64,000 nucleotides of DNA from assembly GCF_051020765.1 (NCBI RefSeq), contig NC_134932.1, forward strand, positions 8,866,001 to 8,930,000. Reading direction: 5' to 3'. Positions 1 through 12,205 of this stretch are shown piece by piece. A program made the position numbers and the translations under genes. The notes under the pieces are model-generated. The model was given only the letters and a program-made list of their open reading frames with translations. It was not told the origin of the DNA and did not search any database. This DNA is from Lasioglossum baleicum. Lineage: Eukaryota; Arthropoda; Insecta; Hymenoptera; Halictidae. How positions within the stretch are numbered: position 1 is the first letter of the stretch; the number at the start of each line of letters is the position of its first letter.

Positions 1-3000
1 TACTTCCCGAATTTCCAGGTGCACCTCACGCCGGACTCCTCGCCGGAGCTCACGAAGAAGTCGTGGTTCGGTAACTTGATGACCACGGAGAAGGACGAGA
101 CGTTCACCGTTCTCGTCAAGGGAAAAGTGTTAGCCAGCGTGAAAGCCGACTTGATACACGCTTTTTTATCGGTGAGTGTCAGCGAGGCTGATGATTGGTC
201 GCGACCACGCAACCTCTCCCGGAGAAAAACGAGAGATCGCTTGTTGCAGATAGCGGAGCTGTCCCACAGCGTTAGTTCGCCCATGTCGTTCAGAGTCGAG
301 TACAAGAGAGGAGGCACGGCCCCAGCGATGTTCCAGAGGCAAGTCCGCTTCCAAGTCGACATCAGTGCCATATCGAAGCAACAAAACGAGCCGCTGTTCG
401 CCATCACCTTCACTCTTCTCAGCGGTGAGTTTCGCACCCTGCTTAAAATTTACTTCGACGTTCGGTTTGCTATTAGAACGAGCGTCGGTCCTCCCTTCTT
501 CTCGTCGTTTCTCCTCGGTAGGCGTGGCTTCGTTGCCCCGGCATTGCCATGACTGGATCGCCTATTCCGAATGTTCCAAAGACGAGAAGGCACATTTCTA
601 AACAGTAGGAAGACTGAAATTACTTGAGAACTCCGACGTATTATTTCCGACTTGTTAAAATCATTAAGGAGAACATCTACTCCGCTCTCTCCGCGTAGAA
701 TGGCCCGAGTAGGCGTGGCTTCCGGAGCAATCGCGAGCTGGCTCAGCGTAGCCACCGTTTTCGAAAGAAAAAGAAGAAATCGAGGTTTGAATTTTTCGCG
801 AGAAAAGAGGGATCGAAAGATGAAACCCCCTCGCGGGCAAGCCGGGGCCAACGGCAGCTGGATCGCGAGGTGGTGGCCGGCGTACGGCGCTTGGCACTTG
901 GCAGACGTCCAAGCGCAACTAGATCGATGTTACCTTGGCGGAAGAGCGGAGACTCCCGCGTCTTGTCCGCATGTACGCGCCGCGTATTGTATAATTTCGG
1001 GCGTGTTTCGCTTTCACTCCGCTAGATTTACGACGCGCGGCCGCTCGTCGACGGCTTTAACGAGGAAATATTTCATTCCGCGTCGGCCTCGGCCAATCAG
1101 CGACGGAGGGAATGCTCGCGCACCGCGTCGTTCCGTCCGCAACCAATTATACACGGACGATTCCGAGGCCCAAGCCCTTCGACTCGGTCTAGAACACGTT
1201 TTAAATGTACAGTATCGTTTTGACGAATGTGGGTTGCAATTCTTCATAGTATTACATGTACACATTGAATAGTCATAGGTGAAATATCTTATAAGATTGA
1301 TTAGCCACCTCGTCATTGCAAACACATCGAGCCTCGCTTGAAATTGAGCGAGTACCCAGGAACAGAAAGTTTTGGCAACCAGGACTATACGGAGGATCCG
1401 GCGTGTTGTTCCGGTGTTTCAGGGAACATCCGTCGATTCAGGAGAGTCTGCGAGCACATCCAAACCCAGGTCTGCTCGAGGAACGTGGGCATCAGCTTAG
1501 GAAGCCAAAGCAGACCCGCGCCACCAAGTCCACGAGCCTCGAGGAAGTTCGCCACCGAGATGAGCGAGAGCTCCAGCTGCGGCAGCGACACCAGCGAGCG
1601 GTTGTTCCTCAGCCCGCATCCAGCTACCAGACAGGTAGTCTGTTTTAACAAGGTAGCGCATCATCTCCTTCCTCGTAGATCTCATTGCCGACCGTGATCT
1701 TCGCGGAAGCTATGTACGGAAAGGTGACGGACTCACTCTCTCTCTCTCTCTATCTCTCTATCTCTCGCTCGTTTCATCATTGTCCCGAGGTTCAACTCAC
1801 TGATCCTAAACGATCCTGCTCGAACAGACACTCGACACACCTCCTCATACGTAGGTACACGGCACACACGTAGAACGCACGACGAAAACGCTTCGCGCAA
1901 TGCCTTCTAGTTCTAGACAGCTCGGGACGCAATGAAAACTTTCGGTTATCCTGGTAGCCTGCCGTCTGTCTCGCACACCATCATAGTCAGCTTCTCGTAG
2001 AGCAGCGCCTGCGATGGAGGACTTCAGGAAATATACTTCGGCGAGGAAGTAGTTTTGGCAAAAGTGTCGGACGCGTCAAATTGGCAACACTGTTTCTAGT
2101 GACAGTCAATTTGACAATTGACAGAGCTGATATAATCAGTTCGTTTTGCTATTTCACGAAAATCATGCTTTCACGATCGCGTGATATCACACCTCTGGAT
2201 TATTTTCTGTGGGGATATGTAAAGTCGCTAGTCTATGCTGCTAAACCACAGACTTTGGACTAGGGCTGTTATTTTTCCGAAGATTCGATGTGCACGAAAT
2301 ATCAAAGTCACGATTTTTGATAAATAAAAATATTAACCCGTTAAGCGCCATGTCAGTCACCGGTGACTGACACTGAACTTCCCGTTTGGACTTCTCGTAA
2401 TTAAATTAGATTAGAAAAATTGCATTCTATTGATAAATTTCTGGATCATATCACGAATTTACTTAAAAAATAATACTTTCCAAACAAAATTTTAATGAGT
2501 TTTATTAAATTTGCGCAAGACAGGCTTGGCGCTTAACATGTTCATAAAAAATTTAACAGAATTTTGACAGAATATAAATACAACCACACAGTTATAAAAA
2601 ATATATCGAAGCTTCGATCTTCGAAGGGAAGTAACAGGCCTACTTTGGATCACTTGGAAGCCAACATTCGCCGCGATATACCGATATACGGCCTCAGCTA
2701 CTCGAAAAAGTGGTCAAAAATTGGACTTCGAGATTGCGCTTCATTCTAGTCATCCCATATGCCAAAAGTCATATTTCAAACACAAATGGCATAAAATTAT
2801 ATTTTGAATAATGCCAATATCACGGCCACGACCATGATTTCTATGTGTTTTATTTCATTTTAAAGTTTTATAGTACCTCTTTAAAAAACACCCTTTACTT
2901 CGGTGATATTACGAGTGCATAAAGTCCACTTATTCTGCGCGTCTGACAGTTTCGCGAGAGCTAGTTTCCGCAGAGAAGTTTCATTGAGAGCTCACATTGG

Positions 3001-3296
3001 TTCCGTACGTTCCCCCTCGAGGAGAGCATCCGTTTAACGGCGGCTGATTCGTTGTTCGGGCCTGTTTGCAGATCGACTCGGACCTGGAATCGGACACGTC
3101 GGTGTTCGACGTGAAATCGCCGACCCGCGAGAACGGTCGTCGGAGCTCGACGTCTACGAACAACAACAACCCATTGCCAGGGGACGCGACGCCGACGCCG
3201 GGCAGCCCGACGAAGGCGGTGCGCAGCAACTCGGAGAGCCAGAACACGCCGGAGAAGAAGTGTGTGACCACGATGAGCGGCAACAACATAGCGTGA
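1..3296 (+). CDS. sff: BRSK/SAD-type Ser/Thr kinase, C-terminal part (5' end outside window)
   Basis: Exons: (1 or 19)..171, 250..424, 1423..1634, 3072..3296; all junctions are GT-AG and the phases join without a stop. About 254 residues are visible. The first exon reads TPDSSPELTKKSWFGNLM and continues into a KA1-like fold with FRVEYKRGG, VRFQVDIS and FTLLSG, then RRFRRVCEHIQTQVCSR. This is the conserved C-terminal region of brain-specific kinases BRSK1/2, SAD-1 and Drosophila sugar-free frosting. The kinase and UBA domains lie upstream of the window. The last exon is Ser/Thr/Asn-rich (STSTNNNNP, PTPGSPTK) and ends at TGA 3294-3296. Family knowledge: LKB1-activated kinases controlling neuronal polarity and presynaptic vesicle clustering. 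An acceptor-like TTTCCAG at 12-18 makes 19 the likely start of the first visible exon, but the frame is also open to base 1. The identity is firm; the exact first-exon boundary is not. Confidence 0.9.
425..1422 (+). other. intron of the BRSK gene
   Basis: Begins GTGAGT after ...LLSG and ends TGTTTCAG before NIRRFRRV. Long open frames inside it are GC-rich and show no family resemblance. No mobile element was recognised. Confidence 0.8.
2261..2642. mobile_element. hAT-like MITE inserted in the transposase remnant
   Basis: The ends are TAGGGCTGTTA and, inverted, TAGGCCTGTTA. They are flanked by CTTTGGAC on the left (2253-2260) and CTTTGGAT on the right (2643-2650), an 8-bp target duplication with one mismatch, as expected for hAT. 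It has no coding capacity. Its interior holds a second TTAA-flanked element. Confidence 0.75.
2345..2532. mobile_element. TTAA-flanked MITE (piggyBac-like), nested
   Basis: TTAA lies at 2341-2344 and 2533-2536. The termini are GCGCCATGTC and, inverted, GCGCCAAGCCTGTC. Near the left end is the palindrome CAGTCACCGGTGACTG. It lies inside the hAT-like element 2261-2642, so it is the youngest of three layers. Confidence 0.65.
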
Positions 3297-4138
3297 TACT
3301 ATCAGAACTTTCGTTTCGAGTTTCGATCCAGCCTGAAGAACCTGTGGGACAGTGCCCAGAGGTTCTGGTAAATTTGTCGGACCCGCCACACCGCCCCCTG
3401 CCTCTCTGCAAAACGCCGGAAACGATCCTACGAGCCAGCTGGTCGGCAGCCAGCTGAGCCAATTGGAGCCAACTGGAACCGATGAGGACTCGCGAGTCTG
3501 CCGGAGAGGAGAATACCGGCTCCACGGAGAGATGAAATCGTGTTCCGAGACGGTATCGGACCGATTCGAAGACTAGCAAGACTGACCATGATTGGAGGGA
3601 CAGAGGTTCGAGATCCGCGACGGTTGAACGCTCGAGCTTCACCGCACAACATGAGAAATTGTCCGATCGAGAAGCTACGCGGGAGGAGATGTATATAGGG
3701 TGAGTCACCTAACTCGATCACCTCGAATCACTTCTGAATTATGCGTTCTACAAACGAATCATCTCTTCAGATGTTACGTGGTATCGCGGGGGACGCGGGG
3801 GACAGGGTGTACAGGCTTTTAGCATGCAGTTTCCCATTTTCTCTATAAAAAGTGAAAAATGATTAACGCAGCGGGTATGTTAATTCAAATATTCCTAAGA
3901 AAACCTGACTCACTTACTAATGATAACTTTGTATACCGATACTACCGCAACGAAAACGTTTTGAAGGCAATATTTCAATTAAAAAGACTGCTAAATTGAT
4001 CATTTTACCACGCTTATATTAACTTGCCGTGTTGGCGTTGTATGCGTCAAATCTTATAATCGAATTTTAAACCTCTTCCCATAGTCCAATCTTGCTGAAA
4101 TTTTGTATTGACACTTGCTTCCGATGACAATAGAAGTA

Positions 4139-4622
4139 GAAAATAAAATATATAAAAAAAACTTTTTAGAAACCACGTTTATATTAAAATGCACTGAAAA
4201 TAAGAAAATAATTTTTTTCACATGGTTCTTAATATTTTTCCCCAAAATTTTAAGCAATTAGTACAAAGTTTCTTCTGTTATAAAATTAGTGTCGGAATAG
4301 ATAGATAAATTTAATATAAATTTAAATAAAATCATGACATTAGTGACTATAAACGAAGATTACGTCAATATAGTTTAGCGCTCCACGCTTTTATTTTTAT
4401 AGTCACTGATGTCATGATTTTATGAAAATTTACATTAAATTTTTCTATCTATTGCGACGCTAATTTTATAACAGAAGAAATCTTGAACTAATTGCTTATG
4501 GGGAAAAAAATTATTTTTTTTCGGTATTTTTTATGGAGAACCAGGAAAAAAATTATTTTCTCCTTTTTAGTGCATTTCATTATAAGCGTGGTTTTTAAAA
4601 AGTTTTTTTTTTATTTCGATAT
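4139..4622. repeat. long inverted repeat, arms about 215 bp, short loop
   Basis: The left arm (about 4139-4352) and right arm (about 4397-4622) are imperfect reverse complements. Paired blocks include AAATCATGACATTAGTGACT with AGTCACTGATGTCATGATTT, and CTTCTGTTATAAAATTAG with CTAATTTTATAACAGAAG. The loop is about 45 bp. There is no open frame, so it is likely a foldback-type transposon. Confidence 0.7.
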
Positions 4623-5331
4623 AAACAGCATCATTTAAAGTCGCATACGCTAGATCGTGTCCCCCTCGATGGCATGTAACATCAGTGGAAATAATTTTTT
4701 CGTAGAACGTATAATTTCGAAGTTATTCGAGATGATGGAGTTAAGTGTCTCGTCCTGTATAATCGCAGTGTCGCGGCGCGGATTCGTCTCGCTTCTCGCT
4801 AACTCGCGCCTCTCGCGTCCCGTCCGCCCAGTGATCGAGAACTCGATCCCGCAATATAGTGAAGTGCAATAGTGACGTTGTATCGGTGTACATCGGATCG
4901 TGTCGTTGTAAGAGTGTTTTACTTGGTACGTATTATTATCCTGTTGTGTATCAACGCGATTAGCCAATTTCGTTCCCGTAGCGAGTATCACGATCGACCG
5001 AACGGAGAATCGTGGAGAAGTTGAATGGGAATTGCGCTCGCGTGTCCCGGCCTGCACGAGACCAATAAACAAGGCGGACCCGCCCTTCCTCGTTCAATTC
5101 TCGATCCGACTCGATTCGACTCGAGCCAATTTTTCTTCGACTTCTCCGGGTCTCCGCGAGTCGGTTTCAGTTCTCTGTTTGTTATTATAGGCATCGATCG
5201 GTCGCGTGCAGCGCGGTGCAGAACTTTCCTCCTTACTTTATAATAAAAAATGTTGACAATTGAGATTCGCTTTCTCGATTATACGGTTTCACATATTCGA
5301 GCCATTTGAACGCTGAACCTGCCGAACATCA

Positions 5332-5524
5332 ACCCCTTGCCTTTTATTACCGAGTCAGACTCGTAACGAAGAATTCGGACAACATTGATTCAACGTGTAT
5401 GTTATTAGTTTAATTATTAGAGAAAATATAGACACAAAGTAGATGTCTATTTTCTTTCTTTTCTGGAAGCTTTCGTATGATGAAGATCGGTGGAGCCATA
5501 AAGTAAATCATAATGCAAGGGGTT
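5332..5524. mobile_element. MITE with CCCCTTGCCTT ends
   Basis: The left end CCCCTTGCCTTTTATTA is matched inverted by ATAATGCAAGGGG at the right. The ends match the element at 62230, which is flanked by TTAA; here the flanking TTAA has decayed. Confidence 0.5.
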
Positions 5525-8500
5525 GGAAGCAAGTTGCCTCGTAAAAATTGCAAGATTACGTTCATTCTGATTTTATACAATTTTTATTGGCGAGCCTGAG
5601 ACACTTTCAGCTCTCGCGAATGATTTTGAAAGTGATGCAGCACGCTGTAGCCGTGCGAACGCGATCCGTCGAACGACTTTGTTGAGTATGCGTTAAGTTT
5701 CGTTAGCGCGAACGTGTCTCCTCGATTATTCTCGTGTTCGTCGGATAGATCGAACGAAGGTGAAAGAAACACGTGGATCGTCGAGCAGCCGGACATGCAG
5801 CATGCAGCATGGCAGCATGGTTTTACGCGCGAAAGAGCACACGCCGAACTCGATTCCCAGGCCGCCTTAAAACGAGCAAGGTAGACGAGCAGATAGAACT
5901 CGACGCGAACCGGCGTCACCGGGGAGAATTCTTGCGTTCCTCTCTGATCGCGAGCGCGGCTTTCCCGGGGAGAACAGCGAGAACGGAAAGTCCGGGGCAA
6001 AGTATCGGCGACCAATTGATTAAAGTTTCTTCAGCGACGCTATTTTTACACCGCGCCGTGCCCCGCGCGGCAACCATCAAACTTTATGTAGTCTGTTCGC
6101 TGTTGGGAGGACGCGCGCAGCTTTTTCACGATACCAGCGCACTTTCCGTTTTCACCCTCGCGAGACCCGGCTTCGTTTTACCGAGACCTCGCACCGACTC
6201 GCTAGACCCCTTTCGACGAGCGCCTCGTCGTTCCGCTTGCGAAAGTACACTAACCGAGATTCGAACACTCGATATACCTCACGGTTTAAACGATTTATTC
6301 ACCCTTTGCACTCGGTGATATTTTAACTCGAAAATGAAACATTTCTTTCGACCTAGAATAATTTACATGATTTTTATATTTTCACGGACATATGTAATTG
6401 AAATAATACTTCATAGCAATTTGATCAGTGTGATGCTTTCGGAGGCAGGACGACGAGACCGAGTAGAGTGTTGTAATCGAATTAGCAAGGAATCGCAGAC
6501 GACAGACGCGCAGAGGGGAAAGAGAAATGTGTTTAACGGAGTAAGGGGAAAAGAGAACGAGGAAGAGATGAAAATTCACTCGCGGCGCAACGATCGCGTC
6601 GAGAGATTTATTTTTTGCACGCACGAAGATAAAAACATTTCAGAAGACTAATATATATATATATATATGAATACAAATACGAATATAGATATATATAAAT
6701 AAATGGAAGGGGAAGAGAACAGATATATATCCGCGCGCGTACACGTATAAGCAGGTAGGTTTCAGTGACGAGCAACGCGTTGCAGCGCGTACGGCTTCTT
6801 GTCTGCTTCTTGCGCGAAAAATACCATAACACGGGGGTAGAAGAGCGAGGGGGTTGACCGAGAGAAGGAGACAGCTCGAGCGGTGAAAATGGGGAGGGAA
6901 GATCTGGACGTTGGCGGAGAATGATAGGATCTTAGGCGTTTCTAAACCGTAGCGTAGAGAGGTAAGCGATAGTGCGCAGAGTATACTTATCGTACGTGTT
7001 CTTCTCAAAACAAAAGCAAAACGACAAAAAAAAAAGGAAAGGAAGGAAAAAGACACACCCTGAACAGACATATCGCGGCAATTGTCCCCGGCTTCTTAGT
7101 GGAACGACGAACGCGCGCAAAAGAAAATCGTTGCAAAACGTAACCCGCTGGCAACCGACGAACTAGCACCGTTTTTTAACCGAAGGCTCGTTATAGACCT
7201 AACGTGAAAAGTCGAATCCTGCCGATCGTAACGAACGTTCGGGAGTCTGCTCGCGAAGCAGAGTCCGGCGTGAACACGAGAACCGACCCTGGCACGTAAA
7301 CGCCCCGTAGCTGTAGTTCGTATAGTTTTCGTTTCGAGCGTGTTTTTTCCCGCGGTTCTCGAATCGGCCAGAAATCGAGAGAGAGAGAACGTGGCGCGTG
7401 TTCGAGCCTCGAGCGCGCTTCGCAAGGAAAAAAGAAAGGAGAATGAAGAGACAATTAGAGCCGCCTATGACAACGAAATCAGCGTCCGCGAAAACAGTCG
7501 ATTTACGGTTTCTCCGGTTCGGCGAGTGCGTCGCTTGTTCCTCGACAAAGTAGTTCCAGTCGAGCAGACTGATTCGAGTCGAGGATTCTCGAGCAATGTC
7601 CTCGTAGCTCCTCGTCGGTCGAATTCAACGAGAAAGTGGGTCGTTACCACCTCGACAAGATTATACGAGCGGCGCGAAGGCAACGGGGAGCGGTAACGAA
7701 CGTGGACACGGCTTTACAGGTAGGCTCGTTGATCCACCAGCAATTTGCTGGCATTTCCTAGACGCGTCAGGCTATACATTCGTCATACTTGGTCAAATGT
7801 GATCGTCGTCTGCGTCTATCAGTTACGACGAATGGAGTATAAGACGCGTTTAGGAAACAGGCGAGAGGATTCGATCCTCGAGCATGTTCGCTCGAATCAA
7901 AAGTCGCCGAAGGCGCCCCGGACGCCTTCCACACGTTTCGCTTTAGATAGACCGCGCGCGATTTCTTCCTAGATGCGGCAGGATCGAGCCACCGAGAACC
8001 AGATCCACGCGCCGTCTGCAGGATCGCGATGGATCTCGCGATCTTGTGAAACTAACGCGATGAGATCGACGAGGCGAGTACAGCGACTTTCTTGAAAACA
8101 GCACAGCTCGGCGGGCAAGCTCCCCGGCATTCGGTGTGGACAGAGCTTGCTTACGTTTTCGGTAGCTGGTCCTCGGATGGACGAAACATTCGCGGCTATA
8201 ATCCATAGGTTCTGGCCCGTTCTCTCGCAACACGAACGAGTTTCTTGCACACTCGCTGCTTCTTCCTGGAAAAGGCAGCGGTGGTGGCAAAGTCGGAGAA
8301 CTCTCGATCGCTCGACAACGGGGAGACGAAGCCCCCGAGCTGGCTTACAGGGTAACTTGAGACTGTGTTCGCCACGCCGACGGTTCGCCGAAGAGAGAGA
8401 TTGGTCGACTTGGTGCAGGCCGAGCAGAAGTCGCGAGCGCAAACACGGCTCCTCGTGATCAAACCGAGAGTCGAACGAGGGAGGCGCACCGATCTAGTTA

Positions 8501-11500
8501 ACTATTTTTCGAGGATGTTACCGTTGAGACGGCGACGAGGGGAATCGTGGGTTCTCGGTGCTCGTTCCGAACGATCGGGTCCGAGATCGTCGCGAGCGTA
8601 GGTAGCAAAGGGAAACACAACACGGGAGTGGTCGCGGCCGATATTCAGAAAGTTACTCGATCTCTTATCTCGTTATTTGTACCGAAGCATTCCATTAAGA
8701 AGCTTGCAACTAGAGAATAAGGAGGTGACGGCGCGAGACGTCGTCGCGCGTAGAGTTCGTAGGGAAATAGGGGTAACGAAACAGGGGCGAACGAGAGATC
8801 GATCGTTTGTTCTTAGAGACGAGATCGGTCCAGAGGATCGTGAACGCAAGAAAATGTGACCGGATAAAAGCGCGTACGAAAAACTGACCCGTGACAAGTA
8901 TACAAACATGGATCATTGGTCGCGCGGAGAAGTTCCCATGCTCAAAAGAATCGCCCGATAATTTATGTTAAATTCCGCGTCGGCATTTTTCCGAGCGAGC
9001 AACGATCTATATAATTATATGCGTATATTTCTGCGCGGAATCATACTACCGTAGAACCGCGAAAAAAGGGGTGGGGAGATCGAAAGCGGATGAACTTGAC
9101 GAGAGGAGAAACTTGTTGGATAGTCGAGACGAATCTGTAGTAACGTACGCGATGCATACAGGACACAAGCATGCATACACACAGACACACAAACACGTAC
9201 ACACGCGCGCGCCACGCAACGCCACACTACCTTATAAAATTGAGATTAGACGTAAGCTTGCGGTTATCTATTTACTAATTGCGGATTAATAATAAAACTA
9301 CTCGTACGACGTAAGTAGCAGAACTCGATCGATGAGGGAGGGAAGGGGGGAAGAGATAAGGAAGGAAGAGCGATAAGGGATCGTGGAGGACGAAGGAAGG
9401 ACGAGGACGCGAGAGAAACAAATTACCGGCCATACTAAGCTAGGATTTTATATCGTGCGAATTTATGGGTGAGGAGAGAGAGATAATGCTTAGAGTACAT
9501 TCGGCGAATACTCGAGTGAATGGTGAACGGTGAGCCCGGCGAGTATCAGATACCTCGGGATACCGCTTCTTTCTGTCTCCTGTTTTTCCGTTGGAATTCT
9601 CGCGCGCATATTCACGGCTAAGCTCTACGGACGATCAACAATACTCGCTAATCCCTCACGTGTCTCCGATTTATTTTTCGACTCGCTTTTGCGTGATTCG
9701 TGCTCGTGTCCCTGGTCGCGCGTTCCTCGACGATCCTCGTTGGGATCGTCGGGAACGAAGATCAAATAGGTCTTCGAGGAAACAGAGAGATGATCGCGCG
9801 ACCAGAGACCGCGCGCGAGTGCTTTCCCGGTGAACGGAGACGGGCTTGCGAGCGGAACAGTGTCCGCAGCAACAGTGTCCCCTTGACTGGGCATAGAACC
9901 GTAGGATTATACAGATTCCCGACACCGTATCCTTAAGGCATTAAGCTAGGCAGATAGAGGAGATTTTTATACAATTTATAAGGCGATTTGCAATCGATTT
10001 CTTTGTCGCACGTTTACTTGTTGACGTTTTGTTACATAGACACAGGCACAGGCACAAGCACAGGCACGGGTACCCGCGAGCGTGCACAGCGACAGCCTCG
10101 CTCAAGGAATCCAATTAGCGGAATTAAAACGTTGCGCAACGCGTTCGAATAACGTTATCGTTTTTGAGACGATCGATCGGCTCGACGAGAGGCAACGATC
10201 GGACATCGGTCGAGGACACCCGACGATCGATCGATCCGATAGAAATGCACCGGAAACCGCAACCTGTCCCTTCAACCACAGAACTCCGTTCTGTGTTCTG
10301 TGTTCACCGGCCCCTCTTTGAAGCAATCGCTGAAACTGTTACGAACAACCGAAATGTACTAGGCTCTCTTTCCTTATATTTTCAGATTCTTACGATATTT
10401 TGACCGTTCTCAATTCTACTCACTCACTCCGTCATAAATGCGTAGAACCCGCAGTCCACCTATAACGATCTGAAACGGTTTTCGTGTACGTATCGATTCC
10501 GGAATGCATTCGACGGAGATAATGTCCCTATCGAACGGGCGGAATCGTGATTGGAACCGATTCCACGGTAATCGCGAGACGATTATCGGAACCACCGCAA
10601 TCTGTAGCTGTTCCGCTTCGTTTCCAGAGGTTGTTCGCAACCGTTGTCATTTCGATTTCGAATCCCAAGTTCGAGGAGCTCTCGTCCCTCGCACGGATAC
10701 GACTTCGATACGAAAAAGCAGTCCGAGCCGCGGCAATAATAGCGCCATTACCCGTGGAAGCCTTAAAAAGACTTAAAAAGGTCCCTCAGGAGGAAAGCTC
10801 TCTTTTCCGGGCGGACGTCTGTGTCTCGTGCCGGAGCGGCTGCATCGCTGCAACGCGTTGGTGCATCGCCTACCCCAACGTATATTCCCAACGGTACACG
10901 GTGTTCCGAGAGATAGAGAGGCCAGCTGGACAGAACTATATCTTCTGCGTTCTTCGACGTTCTCTCTCAAAAAAAAGCACGCGCCTCGTACAATTTCTTT
11001 GTGTCGAGAACTGGAAGCGAGCGCCATTGTTCCTGTTCCACTTTTCAGTCCGTAAGTGCGATTGCAGCAGAATCCTCGTCGACGACACTACTCGTCCGTT
11101 CGAATTGAATTCGGACGATTAACCGATTCGTATCCGATCTATATTCTCGCAATATATTTTAACCTTCGGTTACTCGCGCTCCACTTTCTACATAACTGTT
11201 CACATTGAACTTTACATGACTCAACGTAAATAAATTTTGATTGAATCAAATAACTACTTCAATGCAAGATAAATATTTGTTAGTGAAGTCGACACCTTTG
11301 TTTATACTTGTAATACTGCAAGTATTATATATGCGAATAATTAAAAGTTAATTGTACACGATTCTGCGAAGAATACGAATCGCGTCGTTCGCAAGTTTTC
11401 CAGTTGGAGCAACTCTTCCGTGACCTAAAATCGGTAGCATTGTGAACGAGCTCTGAAGTTTGCGGTTTGTCGCGCCATGTAAGTTTGTTGTTTCCGAAGG

Positions 11501-12061
11501 GGGGTGTTATTGGCGTTTTCTTTTCGGAATTTTGGGTTTTGTCCAGCTGGAATGCACTGTTCGGAGCAGCGTGCGGTGGTCGCCGGAGGTTCTAAGCGAT
11601 ATCGATCGTTATCGTGCTTCTGACGCATTTCGAGAGTCCTTCGGTGCGGGCGTGTCCGGCGTCTCACCCAGAGGATCGCGGTCAGGAACAAAGAGGACGC
11701 GTGTGTCTTGGCCATCGACCGGTCCATTCCGTGAACGTGGACGAGGACGAGCCGATGCTCGCTTTGAGCCAGCTCACGCGACCCACCGGCCCCAGAACCG
11801 TGCTAATTACCGCGTTGGCTAACGTTGTTTCCGCACTCTGCCGCCCGTTGGCCAGAACAGACCCTTTCTCCCTCTCTCTCTCTCTTTCTCTCTCCCTCTG
11901 GCAGCCTCTCGAGCTCGGCAACTGCTCCAATTAGCTACTCGCCATCGCCCTCGGCCTCATCCAACGCGACGCAAACGGAACACCTTCATCCCGCAACGAT
12001 CACCCGCTTCACGTTCAAATTTACTTATCGACTCCCAGAAGCGGAACCAACGCCCTACAGG

Positions 12062-12205
12062 CAAGGCTTGAAACGGCCCCGAAAACAACTGTTCGAAACT
12101 GTTATATTTCGGGGACCGATACTCTAGAATTTAGAGTGTCGGTCCTTCATAACTGTTTCAAGGACCGAAACCGATCTTTGATATCATAACTGTTTTCAAG
12201 CCCTG
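12062..12205. mobile_element. hAT-like MITE, 144 bp, with exact 8-bp target duplication
   Basis: CCTACAGG occurs at both 12054-12061 and 12206-12213. The ends are CAAGGCTTGAAAC and, inverted, CAGGGCTTGAAAAC. The interior has the palindromic block around CGATACTCTAG. Same family as 14871-15273 and 49417-49822. Confidence 0.75.

Larger units (their letters stand above)
2163..2749 (+). pseudogene. mariner-type transposase remnant, split by an insertion
   Basis: The frame to 2262 reads RDITPLDYFLWGYVKSLVYA followed by KPQTLD, the catalytic-domain C-terminal block common to mariner-type transposases. The frame resumes at about 2643 with TLDHLEANIRRDI, the next block of the same protein. Between them is a 382-bp element flanked by an 8-bp duplication. 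Only this C-terminal stretch is visible; no start, DNA-binding domain or terminal repeats of the parent element were seen. It is an old, non-functional fragment inside a BRSK intron. Confidence 0.75.
1635..3071 (+). other. intron of the BRSK gene carrying nested transposon remnants
   Basis: Begins GTAGTC and ends TTTGCAG. It contains a CT-rich microsatellite near 1735-1765 and a mariner-type transposase fragment interrupted by two nested elements (2150-2760), described separately. Confidence 0.8.

Noticed and set aside
652..1272. 206-codon plus-strand frame
   Set aside because: It lies in a BRSK intron, is Arg/Ser-rich as expected from CpG-rich non-coding DNA, and matches no family.
1735..1765. 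CT-rich tract as a splicing signal
   Set aside because: It is a plain microsatellite with no AG acceptor leading into a conserved exon.
5773..6318. 181-codon plus-strand frame
   Set aside because: GC-rich chance frame; composition dominated by Arg, Ala and Ser, no domains, no splice context.
10547..11122. 191-codon plus-strand frame
   Set aside because: No homology recognised, and other frames of the same DNA are open to a similar extent, as expected in CpG-rich DNA.
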